Source: CAZZCN01 sp964652975 (GTDB lineage: Bacteria > Bacillota > Clostridia > Saccharofermentanales > UBA5734). From it: a stretch of DNA of 64,000 nt. The position numbers and the translations under genes are program-made. Shown here in pieces: positions 37,132 to 45,609 of the stretch (the first letter of the stretch is position 1; every line of letters starts with the position of its first letter). Below the pieces are notes generated by a model. It had not been told where the DNA came from. It was given only the letters and a program-made list of their open reading frames with translations, and searched no databases. The DNA lies in the NCBI GenBank assembly GCA_964652975.1, contig CAZZCN010000007.1, positions 3,492-67,491 of the forward strand, read 5' to 3'.

Positions 37132-39429
37132 CTAGTTATCTCTGAATCCGCCGCGAGGCTTGTCGAATCCGCCACCCTGTCTTGGACGATCTCCACCGCC
37201 ACCTTGTCTTGGGCGGTCGCCGCCACCACCGTATGGTCTTGGACGGTCACCGCCGCCTGCAGGTCTTTGACGATCTCCGCTTGGACGGTTAAAAGAACCG
37301 GAATTTTCTCTAGGAGCCTGTTCTACATATCCTTCAGGTCTTTCGGTACAGTCTCTCATTGAAAGATTGATTCTGCCCTGTGAATCCAGTTCCATAACCT
37401 TTACATTAACTATGTCGCCTTCTTTAACAACATCCTCAACTTTGTCAACTCGTGACCAGCTCATCTTGGAAATATGAACAAGGCCTTCCTTGCCTGGTAG
37501 GAATTCAATAAATGCTCCGAAAGTCATAAGCCTTGTTACTTTACCGCTGAATACCGCTCCAACTTCAGGGTCGTGTGCGATACCTTCAATCATTGCAATT
37601 GCACGTTTGCCATCGGCGATATTGACTGTTGAAACATTAACAACACCGGTGTCGGAATCGATATCGATCTCGGTCTTGGTCTCGGCGATTATCTTGTTGA
37701 TTACTTTGCCGCCTGCTCCGATGACTTCTCTGATTTTGTCTAGAGGAATGGTTGTCTGAAGAATCTTAGGTGCATATTCTGAAACATCACTACGTGGAGT
37801 CTCTATACACGGTAAAATAACATCGTTTATTATCTGCATTCTTCCCTTTTGTGTCATTTCGAATGCCTGACGGATTATTTCATAGGACAATCCATCAACT
37901 TTGATATCCATCTGAATAGATGTGATTCCTTCGCTGGTTCCCGCTACTTTAAAGTCCATATCGCCGAAGAAATCTTCGATACCCTGAATATCCATGAATA
38001 CGAGTATATCGTCTTCATTCTCTTCGTTAACAATAAGACCTGCGGAAATTCCTGCAACCGGTCTTTTGATAGGTACGCCTGCATCCATAAGTGCGAGTGT
38101 GCTTGCGCAAACCGAGCCTTGGGATGTAGAACCGTTTGACATTGTTATCTCAGAAACAAGTCTGATGGCATATGGGAATTCCTCTTCATTAGGCAGAACA
38201 GGAAGCAGTGAACGCTCGGCCAATGCTCCGTGGCCAATCTCACGGCGTCCGGGTGAGCGGTTGCCTTTTGCTTCTCCTACACTGTATCCAGGGAAATTGT
38301 AGTGATGCATATAGCGTTTTGTATCTTCTTCGTCAAGGCCGTCAAGCTTTTGAATCTTGGAAAGTGATCCAAGAGTACAGATTGTTATTACCTGTGTCTG
38401 TCCTCTGGAAAAATAACCTGAACCGTGTACACGTGGCAAAATTCCAACTTCGGCGCTTAAAGGACGGATCTGATCTATTGGCCTGCCGTCAACTCTCTTA
38501 TGATCTTTGAATAAAAGTTCGCGTACAACTTTTTTCTCTAATTTATATATCGATTCCGCATTATATTTCGGCCACTCTTCATTCAGCCCGGCAAGGTGTG
38601 CCTTTGTCTCATCGGAAATTCTGGCAACTGCCTCGTCACGAACGCTCTTATCATCAGAAAGAACCGCAACTTTCATTTTGTCATATGCAAATGCTTTAAC
38701 AGCTGCAAATATTTCTGCTGGAATGTCAGATGATGTGTAAGCGAATTTTGTCTTGCCAATATCTTTGACTATAGAATTGATAAACTCGACTATTTCCTTG
38801 ATAATATCATGTCCTTGAACTATTGCATCAAGGATTACGTCGTCCTTGACTTCATTGGCTCCTGCTTCTATCATGACAATTTTCTTGGTGGAACCGGCTA
38901 AAGTGATATACATGTCGCTTGCGATACGGTCTGCTGTATCAGGATTGACTACAACTTTCCCATCTACAAGGCCAAGTATGACTCCTCCGATTGGTCCGGC
39001 CCAAGGCACGTCAGAAATCGATATGGCTATCGAGGTACCTATAAGTGCAGTGATTTCAGGTGAGCAGTCCTGGTCAACCGACATAACAAGGTTGTTGACA
39101 GAAACATCATTTCTCAAGTCGTTAGGAAACAATGGTCTTATTGATCTGTCGATAACTCTGGAAGTCAAAATCGCCTTTTCGGAAGGACGTCCCTCCCTTT
39201 TGATGAATCCGCCGGGAATCTTGCCTACGGCATACATTTTCTCTTCATAATCAACGCTCAAAGGGAAAAAGTCAATTCCCTCCCTGGGTGTTGTCGAAGC
39301 TGTCACGGTCGACAGGATTACGGTGTCACCGTATCTGATCAAAACCGATCCGTTTGCGAATTGTGCCAGTTTGCCGGTCTCTACCACAAGGGGTCTTCCG
39401 GCCAGTGTTGTTTCGAATACTTTTTTCAT
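37132..39429 (-). CDS. pnp: Polyribonucleotide nucleotidyltransferase
   Basis: 765 residues from ATG 39429; GGAGG lies 5 bases before it, and the ATG 12 bases upstream overlaps that box. Two RNase PH domains (SGYFSRGQTQVITICTLG, GDMDFKVAGTSEGITSIQMD), KH (IPLDKIREVIGAGGKVINKI) and S1 (GAVFSGKVTRLMTFGAFIEF) domains are complete. It degrades RNA phosphorolytically. The C-terminus carries an unusual ~55-residue tail after the S1 domain with repeated GGDRPRQGG units, rich in Gly, Arg, Asp and Pro. Located after rpsO as in most bacteria, but separated by a terminator and its own leader hairpin. Confidence 0.97.
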   Translation of the reverse strand: MKKVFETTLAGRPLVVETGKLAQFANGSVLIRYGDTVILSTVTASTTPREGIDFFPLSVDYEEKMYAVGKIPGGFIKREGRPSEKAILTSRVIDRSIRPLFPNDLRNDVSVNNLVMSVDQDCSPEITALIGTSIAISISDVPWAGPIGGVILGLVDGKVVVNPDTADRIASDMYITLAGSTKKIVMIEAGANEVKDDVILDAIVQGHDIIKEIVEFINSIVKDIGKTKFAYTSSDIPAEIFAAVKAFAYDKMKVAVLSDDKSVRDEAVARISDETKAHLAGLNEEWPKYNAESIYKLEKKVVRELLFKDHKRVDGRPIDQIRPLSAEVGILPRVHGSGYFSRGQTQVITICTLGSLSKIQKLDGLDEEDTKRYMHHYNFPGYSVGEAKGNRSPGRREIGHGALAERSLLPVLPNEEEFPYAIRLVSEITMSNGSTSQGSVCASTLALMDAGVPIKRPVAGISAGLIVNEENEDDILVFMDIQGIEDFFGDMDFKVAGTSEGITSIQMDIKVDGLSYEIIRQAFEMTQKGRMQIINDVILPCIETPRSDVSEYAPKILQTTIPLDKIREVIGAGGKVINKIIAETKTEIDIDSDTGVVNVSTVNIADGKRAIAMIEGIAHDPEVGAVFSGKVTRLMTFGAFIEFLPGKEGLVHISKMSWSRVDKVEDVVKEGDIVNVKVMELDSQGRINLSMRDCTERPEGYVEQAPRENSGSFNRPSGDRQRPAGGGDRPRPYGGGGDRPRQGGGGDRPRQGGGFDKPRGGFRDN

Positions 39430-39459
39430 AAGTACCTCCATTAAATTTGCTGCAATGGC

Positions 39460-39508
39460 GGTAGGCTGTAGGTTCTGTCACCGTAGATCCACGGTGGCAC
39501 AATCTACC
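39460..39508 (-). promoter_or_regulatory. Hairpin in the pnp leader
   Basis: About 30 bases before the pnp start, an outer stem (GGTAG/CTACC) and an inner stem (TGTGCCACCGT against ACGGTGACA) form a long imperfect hairpin. In E. coli a leader hairpin is cut by RNase III and PNPase then represses its own mRNA; a similar role here is inference. Confidence 0.5.
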
Positions 39509-39700
39509 TTCTACTGCTTGCAGTCTATGTCCTAATGCAATTAAATTGCAAAGAAATCCTGGAAAATATTAGAGGATATAATAAAAACCGTTGTCCATAT
39601 CATCTATATATCCACAATTGGTAGGTTTCAAGTTGTGCCTACCTAAGCAGTCGGAATTAAAATGCATGACTATAAATGAATGTTCACACAAATCAATTTA

Positions 39701-39733
39701 TAAAAAGTGGTAAACCGCGTTCGGCTTACCACT
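39701..39733 (-). terminator. Terminator of rpsO
   Basis: On the minus strand AGTGGTAAGCC-GAACGC-GGTTTACCACT followed by TTTTTA, 11 bases after the rpsO stop. It may be leaky, giving some read-through into pnp. Confidence 0.8.
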
Positions 39734-39743
39734 CCGCTCTTTA

Positions 39744-40007
39744 CTATTTTCTGATTTTAAGTTTGTCGATAATTGTTCTGTATCTTTCGATATCAATCTT
39801 GGTAAGATAGTCGAGCAATCCTCTTCTTTTACCGACCATTGTAAGAAGCCCTCTTCTTGAGTGATGGTCCTTCTTGTGAATCTTAAGGTGTTCTGTCAAA
39901 TGGTTGATTCTCTCGGTCAGAATAGCTATCTGAACTTCCGGTGAACCTGTGTCTCCCTCTTGTCTTGCATAAGTTGTGATGATTTCCTGTTTTCTGTCTT
40001 TGTCCAT
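39744..40007 (-). CDS. rpsO: 30S ribosomal protein S15
   Basis: 87 residues from ATG 40007, the normal S15 length; GGAGG lies 8 bases upstream, and a reading from 40022 would begin inside that box. Conserved EGDTGSPEVQIAILTERINHLTEHL and DHHSRRGLLTMVGKRRGLLDYL bind 16S rRNA during assembly of the small subunit platform. Confidence 0.97.
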   Translation of the reverse strand: MDKDRKQEIITTYARQEGDTGSPEVQIAILTERINHLTEHLKIHKKDHHSRRGLLTMVGKRRGLLDYLTKIDIERYRTIIDKLKIRK

Positions 40008-40255
40008 TATAGTTCCCTCCATTTATTAAAGTCCGATGACAAAGTATGCGGTTTGGACGTTCCGAAAACTTTGTTCACGGCAAAGCAAACGTAATTTTAT
40101 CACATTGAGAATATTTTTACAACATTTTTCGTGTTTTATCCAGTTTTAGCAAGTTTTAGCCAGTTTTACATTAGTTGTAATATATAATGTCCGCTTTTAT
40201 CAAAAAAATATATTAATCCAAAGTCTGATTTATCATTTAACCTCATGCAGCTAAA

Positions 40256-42499
40256 TCAACTGTCCCTTATCATGTCAATAAATTCTTCTGCAAAAACCGG
40301 ATCGAATAGAATACCTGAATTCATTCTTATATCAGCTATCGCCATTTCCTTAGTTAGGGGTTTTTGATTTTTTCGGCCATTTACCATGGCATCATAAGAG
40401 TCGGTTATCCTTAGAATTCTTGCTTCAACAGATATTTCATCGCCATTTAATCCCTTAGGATACCCACTGCCATCCCAGTTCTCGTGATGCTCCAGAACTA
40501 TGTTTGCAACTCCGCCCATTTCATTAACTGAACCAAGTATCCTGTACCCGATTTCGGAATGCCTTTTAGTAATAATTCCCGTTTCCTTCTCTTCTTCCAG
40601 ACCGGTGTCGATTATGGCATAATCGATTGCCACCTTGCCAATATCATGTAGAGAAGCCGCAGTCAGAAGGATGTCTTTTATTCTTCTGGACATTCCGATT
40701 TTGTCTGCGAATTTTGCACATAGCCCCGATACCTTGTCGGCATGATCCTTCTCAGCAGGCAGCCTCTCAAAAAGCGTATCAACTATCTGTTCAATTGTAT
40801 TGACACGCATAAGATGACTTTCAGTAAGTTTATGCTCGTACATGTTGTCCTCAGCCTTTTTATATACGTCATAAATCTGACTTTCCATTATTTCCCTTGT
40901 ATTGATTCCAAATGAAATTGAAAGCTGCAGATTCTGCACTTTCTTCAAGGATATTTCTGCGGTCATGCGTTTTACAAATTTTTCGGCGTCCGCAAATGAA
41001 GTGTTGGGCATTAGAAAAACAAATTCATCACCGCCAACTCTTGAAAACACATCAGATTCCATTGTGTTAGCCTGCATAATACTTGAAGCCTCACGTAAAA
41101 GCGAATCTCCGATCAAATGACCGAAAGCATCGTTCGCAAGCTTTAGTCCATTAACATCTGCCATAATTACACTTAAGGGTAAATATTTCTCGTTGTCGAA
41201 TTCCACTATCTTCATTTCAAAATATCTTCTGTTGTAAACGCCTGTAAGTTGATCATGGTAATTGAGGTAGTTAACCTGCATAAGGGTCTTGCTTAATACA
41301 TTTCTCTCATCTTCCAGTTCCCTGGCAATGATCTGTTTTGATATGTTCGATTCTACAATGTCAGTTATCTCCGAAAACAAAATGGCATATGCTATGAATT
41401 TCCCGTTAAATGCAAGAATTTTGGAGCCCTTGATGTAATAATATCTTTTATTGTTTTCGACAAGAATGTCCTTGGAATTATTACCCAGATTGGATAGATA
41501 GTTTTCGAAAAATGTTTTGTAGTCAATAACCTTACTGAGTAATTCTGGATTCGCTTCTGCTGATATATGGGGCATTTCATCGTTTTCCACCTGTTGCTTA
41601 ACTATGTCTTCAATAGATGTCATTCTTAGATCGGCTTCATTTAACAGGCTCTCCAGAGAAACAACAGTAACCTCTTCGTGGAGCGAGGGAAAAATCACCC
41701 TTGCAGAATTATTGTAATCTACTATTTCGAATTTGGGATTTATTATAAGTACACCTTTTGCGAGATTGTCGAAAATTCGATCTCTTGCGAAGGAAGTGAA
41801 TTTTAAAAAATCATTTTTGAAGAGAATATAAAACAACAACGCGGATACCAGCGGCAGGGATATTGCTGAAAAATCAAGATTGGTGCTGCCTATGTTGAGT
41901 ATATTTAGAATTATGCCGGCATAGGGTACGAGAATAATAAGCATGATAACAAAAGCTACCGGACTGCTGACTTTCTTGTTGGTTTTTTGCATTCTAACAA
42001 TTATAAAGATTGAAGCAATTGCACATATTGTGACAAAAGCGCTGTGAACGTAATACCATGAGCCTTTGCCAAGTGAAAGCACATCAAAATCCGCTATGTT
42101 GCTGGTTGATATGTTCGTATAATAAAGGTTATGGTACTGGTTTGTCATTCGAATAAAAAATGTGATTAAAGGAATTACAAAAATTGATATCTTGAAAATT
42201 AATGATTCCTTAAGCTTAAGGTTATAATATTCCAGATTGAATAAAATCCAGACCGCTCCAAAAAACGGAATCCCAAGATACTGAAACTGATTCCAGAAAA
42301 TCATTCTGTCAAGCGAATGGACGTTCAATTCCATAATGTATCCTAGAGAATATATGGCAATGGATATGCACAGATACGAAAACCAGCTATGTGCTCTTGA
42401 CCTACGACGCAAAAAAGAATAAACAGCATAAAAACCCGTCATAAAGACTGCTGAGTACATATAAAGATTGATTATAGCCAGCAATGAAATTTTATCCAT
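40256..42499 (-). CDS. Membrane GGDEF plus HD-GYP cyclic-di-GMP protein
   Basis: 747 residues. Seven N-terminal helices (about 1-230, histidine-kinase-N 7TM type) precede a PAS-like region (about 240-390), a GGDEF domain with intact VGGDEF (about 488-493), and an HD-GYP domain with LHDIGK (about 617-622) and HHENWDGSGYP (about 671-681). Both making and breaking c-di-GMP are possible. The metal motif is complete while the GYP motif reads GSGYP, the normal form. Its start lies 3 bases after the nspC stop, so it should be cotranscribed with polyamine genes. Confidence 0.92.
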   Translation of the reverse strand: MDKISLLAIINLYMYSAVFMTGFYAVYSFLRRRSRAHSWFSYLCISIAIYSLGYIMELNVHSLDRMIFWNQFQYLGIPFFGAVWILFNLEYYNLKLKESLIFKISIFVIPLITFFIRMTNQYHNLYYTNISTSNIADFDVLSLGKGSWYYVHSAFVTICAIASIFIIVRMQKTNKKVSSPVAFVIMLIILVPYAGIILNILNIGSTNLDFSAISLPLVSALLFYILFKNDFLKFTSFARDRIFDNLAKGVLIINPKFEIVDYNNSARVIFPSLHEEVTVVSLESLLNEADLRMTSIEDIVKQQVENDEMPHISAEANPELLSKVIDYKTFFENYLSNLGNNSKDILVENNKRYYYIKGSKILAFNGKFIAYAILFSEITDIVESNISKQIIARELEDERNVLSKTLMQVNYLNYHDQLTGVYNRRYFEMKIVEFDNEKYLPLSVIMADVNGLKLANDAFGHLIGDSLLREASSIMQANTMESDVFSRVGGDEFVFLMPNTSFADAEKFVKRMTAEISLKKVQNLQLSISFGINTREIMESQIYDVYKKAEDNMYEHKLTESHLMRVNTIEQIVDTLFERLPAEKDHADKVSGLCAKFADKIGMSRRIKDILLTAASLHDIGKVAIDYAIIDTGLEEEKETGIITKRHSEIGYRILGSVNEMGGVANIVLEHHENWDGSGYPKGLNGDEISVEARILRITDSYDAMVNGRKNQKPLTKEMAIADIRMNSGILFDPVFAEEFIDMIRDS

Positions 42500-42502
42500 A
42501 TT

Positions 42503-43651
42503 CTAAAGTCTACCTTTATAATCATCATATCCGAAACTCTTGAGCACAATCTCACCCACATTTGCGCGATATACACCGATTGACGGCAGATTAACACCAT
42601 TGAAAGTGTTGTTCTTTACCATAGTATAATGTGCCATATCGCAAAAAACAAGCTTGTCACCCGGATTTAATGCATTCGTAAATGAATAGTCACCTATTAT
42701 GTCACCTGCCAGACAAGTAAGTCCCCCAAGGCGATAAGTAAACTCAAAATCTCCTGGCTTCCCGGCACCGATTATCTCTGGTCGGTAGGGCATTTCTATA
42801 ACGTCAGGCATATGACATGCGGCGGAAGTGTCAAGTATGGCTGTTTTCATGCCATTGTCAACCACATCTAGAACAGTGCACACAAGGTAACCGGTATTCA
42901 ATGCGATGGCTTCACCGGGTTCAAGATAAACATCAATTTTGTATTTGTTTTTAAAAAACATTATGGATCTTACAAGAGCGTCAATATCATAATCATCTCG
43001 TGAAATATGATGCCCGCCGCCCATATTGATCCATTTCATAGTAGATATGTACTTACCGAATTTTTCGTCAACGACCGGTACGGTTCTCTCTAAAGCATCA
43101 GAATTTTGTTCACAAAGCGTATGAAAATGGAGACCTGAAATTCCTTCAAGATCATCAGGCTTGAAATTCGACAATGTTACTCCAAGTCTTGAATTTGCGT
43201 AGCAGGGATTGTAAATGGGTGTTTTAATCTCAGAATACTCAGGGTTGACACGGATTCCGCATTCAATCGTCTTGGAATTGGATGAATTGAAATCACCGAC
43301 GCTTGACTTATACTTATTCCACTGGCTAAAAGAGTTGAATACTATATGATCGCTGTATTTCATGATATCGGGAAATTCAGCTTCGACGAACGCCGGAGCA
43401 TAAGTATGCACCTCCTTGCCCATCTCTTCAAACCCCAGTCTTGTCTCATTTAGAGAACTTGCAGTAATTCCGGCAAGATACCTCCCAACAAGTGGAAAAA
43501 CCGAATACATGGAAAACCCTTTAAGAGCAAGCAAAACCTTGCATCCGGTAGCTTCCTGGACTCTGCCGAGTATTTTAAGGTTTTTCTCTATAAGGCGCTC
43601 ATCCACGACGTAGCAAGGTGAAGGATATTTGTCAAAGTCAATGTCTGTCAA
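42503..43651 (-). CDS. nspC: Carboxynorspermidine/carboxyspermidine decarboxylase
   Basis: 382 residues, PLP fold-III decarboxylase. The Lys in LLALKGFSMYSVFP forms the Schiff base; HFHTLCEQ, MGGGHHISRDDYD and LEPGEAI bind the cofactor phosphate and substrate, and CLAGDIIGDY carries the second active-site Cys. It makes spermidine (or norspermidine) by decarboxylating the carboxy intermediate made by the upstream gene's product. Between the two genes is a 158-bp AT-rich gap. Confidence 0.93.
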   Translation of the reverse strand: MTDIDFDKYPSPCYVVDERLIEKNLKILGRVQEATGCKVLLALKGFSMYSVFPLVGRYLAGITASSLNETRLGFEEMGKEVHTYAPAFVEAEFPDIMKYSDHIVFNSFSQWNKYKSSVGDFNSSNSKTIECGIRVNPEYSEIKTPIYNPCYANSRLGVTLSNFKPDDLEGISGLHFHTLCEQNSDALERTVPVVDEKFGKYISTMKWINMGGGHHISRDDYDIDALVRSIMFFKNKYKIDVYLEPGEAIALNTGYLVCTVLDVVDNGMKTAILDTSAACHMPDVIEMPYRPEIIGAGKPGDFEFTYRLGGLTCLAGDIIGDYSFTNALNPGDKLVFCDMAHYTMVKNNTFNGVNLPSIGVYRANVGEIVLKSFGYDDYKGRL

Positions 43652-43809
43652 TGTATTAAAATCTCCTCAAGTTAAATTTTTATTTATTTGATATAGCGGT
43701 ACCTGAATTTTCTTGGAATGTCCTAATTTATCATGCAGTGTATTTTCTTACGCAAAAAACTGAATCTTTAAAAATAAAAATGGATTATCCTTTGCAAAAA
43801 ATAAAATCT

Positions 43810-45018
43810 TTACAATGTGTTTTTTATAAGATTCGGGGAAAAATCCTCAACCCATGGCAGCCCCTGTTTGTTAAGCTCATCCATGAAAGGATCCGGGTCA
43901 AACTCCTCGACATTGAAAACCCCGCTTTTCTTCCAGTATCCTTTAAGGACCATCATCGCACCTATGACGGCCGGCACACCGGTCGTATAGGATATGGCTT
44001 GTGAACCAACTTCTTTGTAGCATTCTTCATGGTCGCATACATTATATACGTAATAGGTCTTTTTCTGACCGTCCTTTATCCCTTGCATTACGCAGCCGAT
44101 ATTGGTTTTACCCTTTGTTCTGGACCCCAGCGAGGCAGGATCGGGCAAAACTGCTTTCAGGAAATGAATCGGGGCGATTTTGACGCCCTCAAACTCAATC
44201 GGCTCGATTGACGTCATCCCAACATTTTCGAGAACCTTCAAATGGTTGATATAATTATCTGAAAAAGTCATCCAGAACCTTATCTGCTTGAGCCCCGGAA
44301 TGTTTTGGGACAACGACTCCAGCTCCTCATGATAAAGCAGGTAGATATTTTTGGGTCCTATCTGTGGAAAATCGTACGACTGGCAAAACTCAAGCGGCTT
44401 GGTCTCAATCCACTCTCCGTCTTTAAAATAGCGTCCGCTTGCCGTAATTTCCCGAATGTTGATCTCAGGATTGAAATTAGTTGCAAATGGGTATCCGTGA
44501 TCACCCGCATTGGCATCGATTATATCTATCGTGTGGATTTCATCAAAATGATGCTTTAGAGCATAGGCACAGAAAACACCTGTAACACCGGGATCGAATC
44601 CACTCCCTAGAACGGCTGTTAAATTGGCTTTTGCAAATCTTTCCCTGTATGCCCACTGCCATGAATATTCAAATTTCGGTGTTTCGGGCGGCTCATAGTT
44701 TGCAGTGTCGAGATAGTCCACTCCTGTTGCAAGACAGGCTTCCATAATGGAGAGGTCCTGATATGGCAATGCCACGTTGATTACTATGTCCGGCTTGTAC
44801 TTTTCGATCAGAGCGATCATTTGCCCGATATCATCAGCATCAACCTTTTCGGTATGGATTACAGTTTTCGTGTTTTTGACTGATTTTCTTATATTCTCAC
44901 ACTTCTCGAGCGTTCTGCTTGCAATGCAAATCTCTTCAAATATATCTGAATTCTGACAGCACTTGTGCACGACAACATTTGCCACGCCACCGGCTCCGAC
45001 GATAATAGCCTTGCTCAT
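43810..45018 (-). CDS. Carboxynorspermidine/carboxyspermidine dehydrogenase (saccharopine-dehydrogenase family)
   Basis: 402 residues with Rossmann motif VGAGGVANVVVHKC at the N-terminus and the family segments LGSGFDPGVTGVFCAYALKHHFDEI and DANAGDHGYPFATNFNPEINIRE. It reductively condenses aspartate semialdehyde with putrescine or diaminopropane, the step before NspC. Together they give a route to spermidine that does not use decarboxylated S-adenosylmethionine. The ATG follows GGAGG. Confidence 0.92.
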   Translation of the reverse strand: MSKAIIVGAGGVANVVVHKCCQNSDIFEEICIASRTLEKCENIRKSVKNTKTVIHTEKVDADDIGQMIALIEKYKPDIVINVALPYQDLSIMEACLATGVDYLDTANYEPPETPKFEYSWQWAYRERFAKANLTAVLGSGFDPGVTGVFCAYALKHHFDEIHTIDIIDANAGDHGYPFATNFNPEINIREITASGRYFKDGEWIETKPLEFCQSYDFPQIGPKNIYLLYHEELESLSQNIPGLKQIRFWMTFSDNYINHLKVLENVGMTSIEPIEFEGVKIAPIHFLKAVLPDPASLGSRTKGKTNIGCVMQGIKDGQKKTYYVYNVCDHEECYKEVGSQAISYTTGVPAVIGAMMVLKGYWKKSGVFNVEEFDPDPFMDELNKQGLPWVEDFSPNLIKNTL

Positions 45019-45609
45019 TTCAATCCTCCTGCATCTAATGTATAATTTTTCCTTAGTTGATTATACAAAACAACAGATATTTTATCAATAGAACAGCAAA
45101 ATACATTTTCAAATGATTACAATATTATTAGGCAAATATTACCAAATTCTTAACATTTGAAAAGGGTGAAAAAAAACCTGATTTGCTTATTGCAATTTAA
45201 AAAACAATAGAATATAATCTACATATTGTATTACCTATCATCACACAATCAATATATTGTACTTTTATATTAAGGGTTTTATTATGCTAAATAGTGTACT
45301 CATCTACTGTTAATGCATTTATTATTTTTATTTAAAAGCGGTGTATTACTAAAAATCGGTTGAGTATTATTGATGACGTTAGCTGTGTTGGTAAAGAAGC
45401 GTTGGCAGTGATATGAATAATTACATAACATGTGAAAGTAATTGGCAAAGCTCCATATGAAGACTCGATATTGTCATTGCATATGAAGACCCGGCGTTAT
45501 GGTTACACATGATAAATAGAAATAAGAAGCGATAAGCAACTGAAAATTACACTTGAAAATAGTGTATTAATAAAAATCGACAAATTTATAATTGACGGAG
45601 GATTATGTT
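45019..45609 (+). other. Long leader region upstream of nrdJ
   Basis: Almost 600 AT-rich bases without a gene. Two near-identical stretches occur: GTGTATTACTAAAAATCG at about 45342 and GTGTATTAATAAAAATCG at about 45566. CATATGAAGACTCG/CATATGAAGACCCG also repeats (about 45456 and 45481). A palindromic ACAATCAATATATTGT (about 45246-45261) faintly resembles NrdR boxes. I see no cobalamin riboswitch core. Confidence 0.35.

Noticed and set aside
45019..45609. Cobalamin riboswitch before the B12-dependent reductase
   Set aside because: No B12-box-like core or matching long-range stems are visible.
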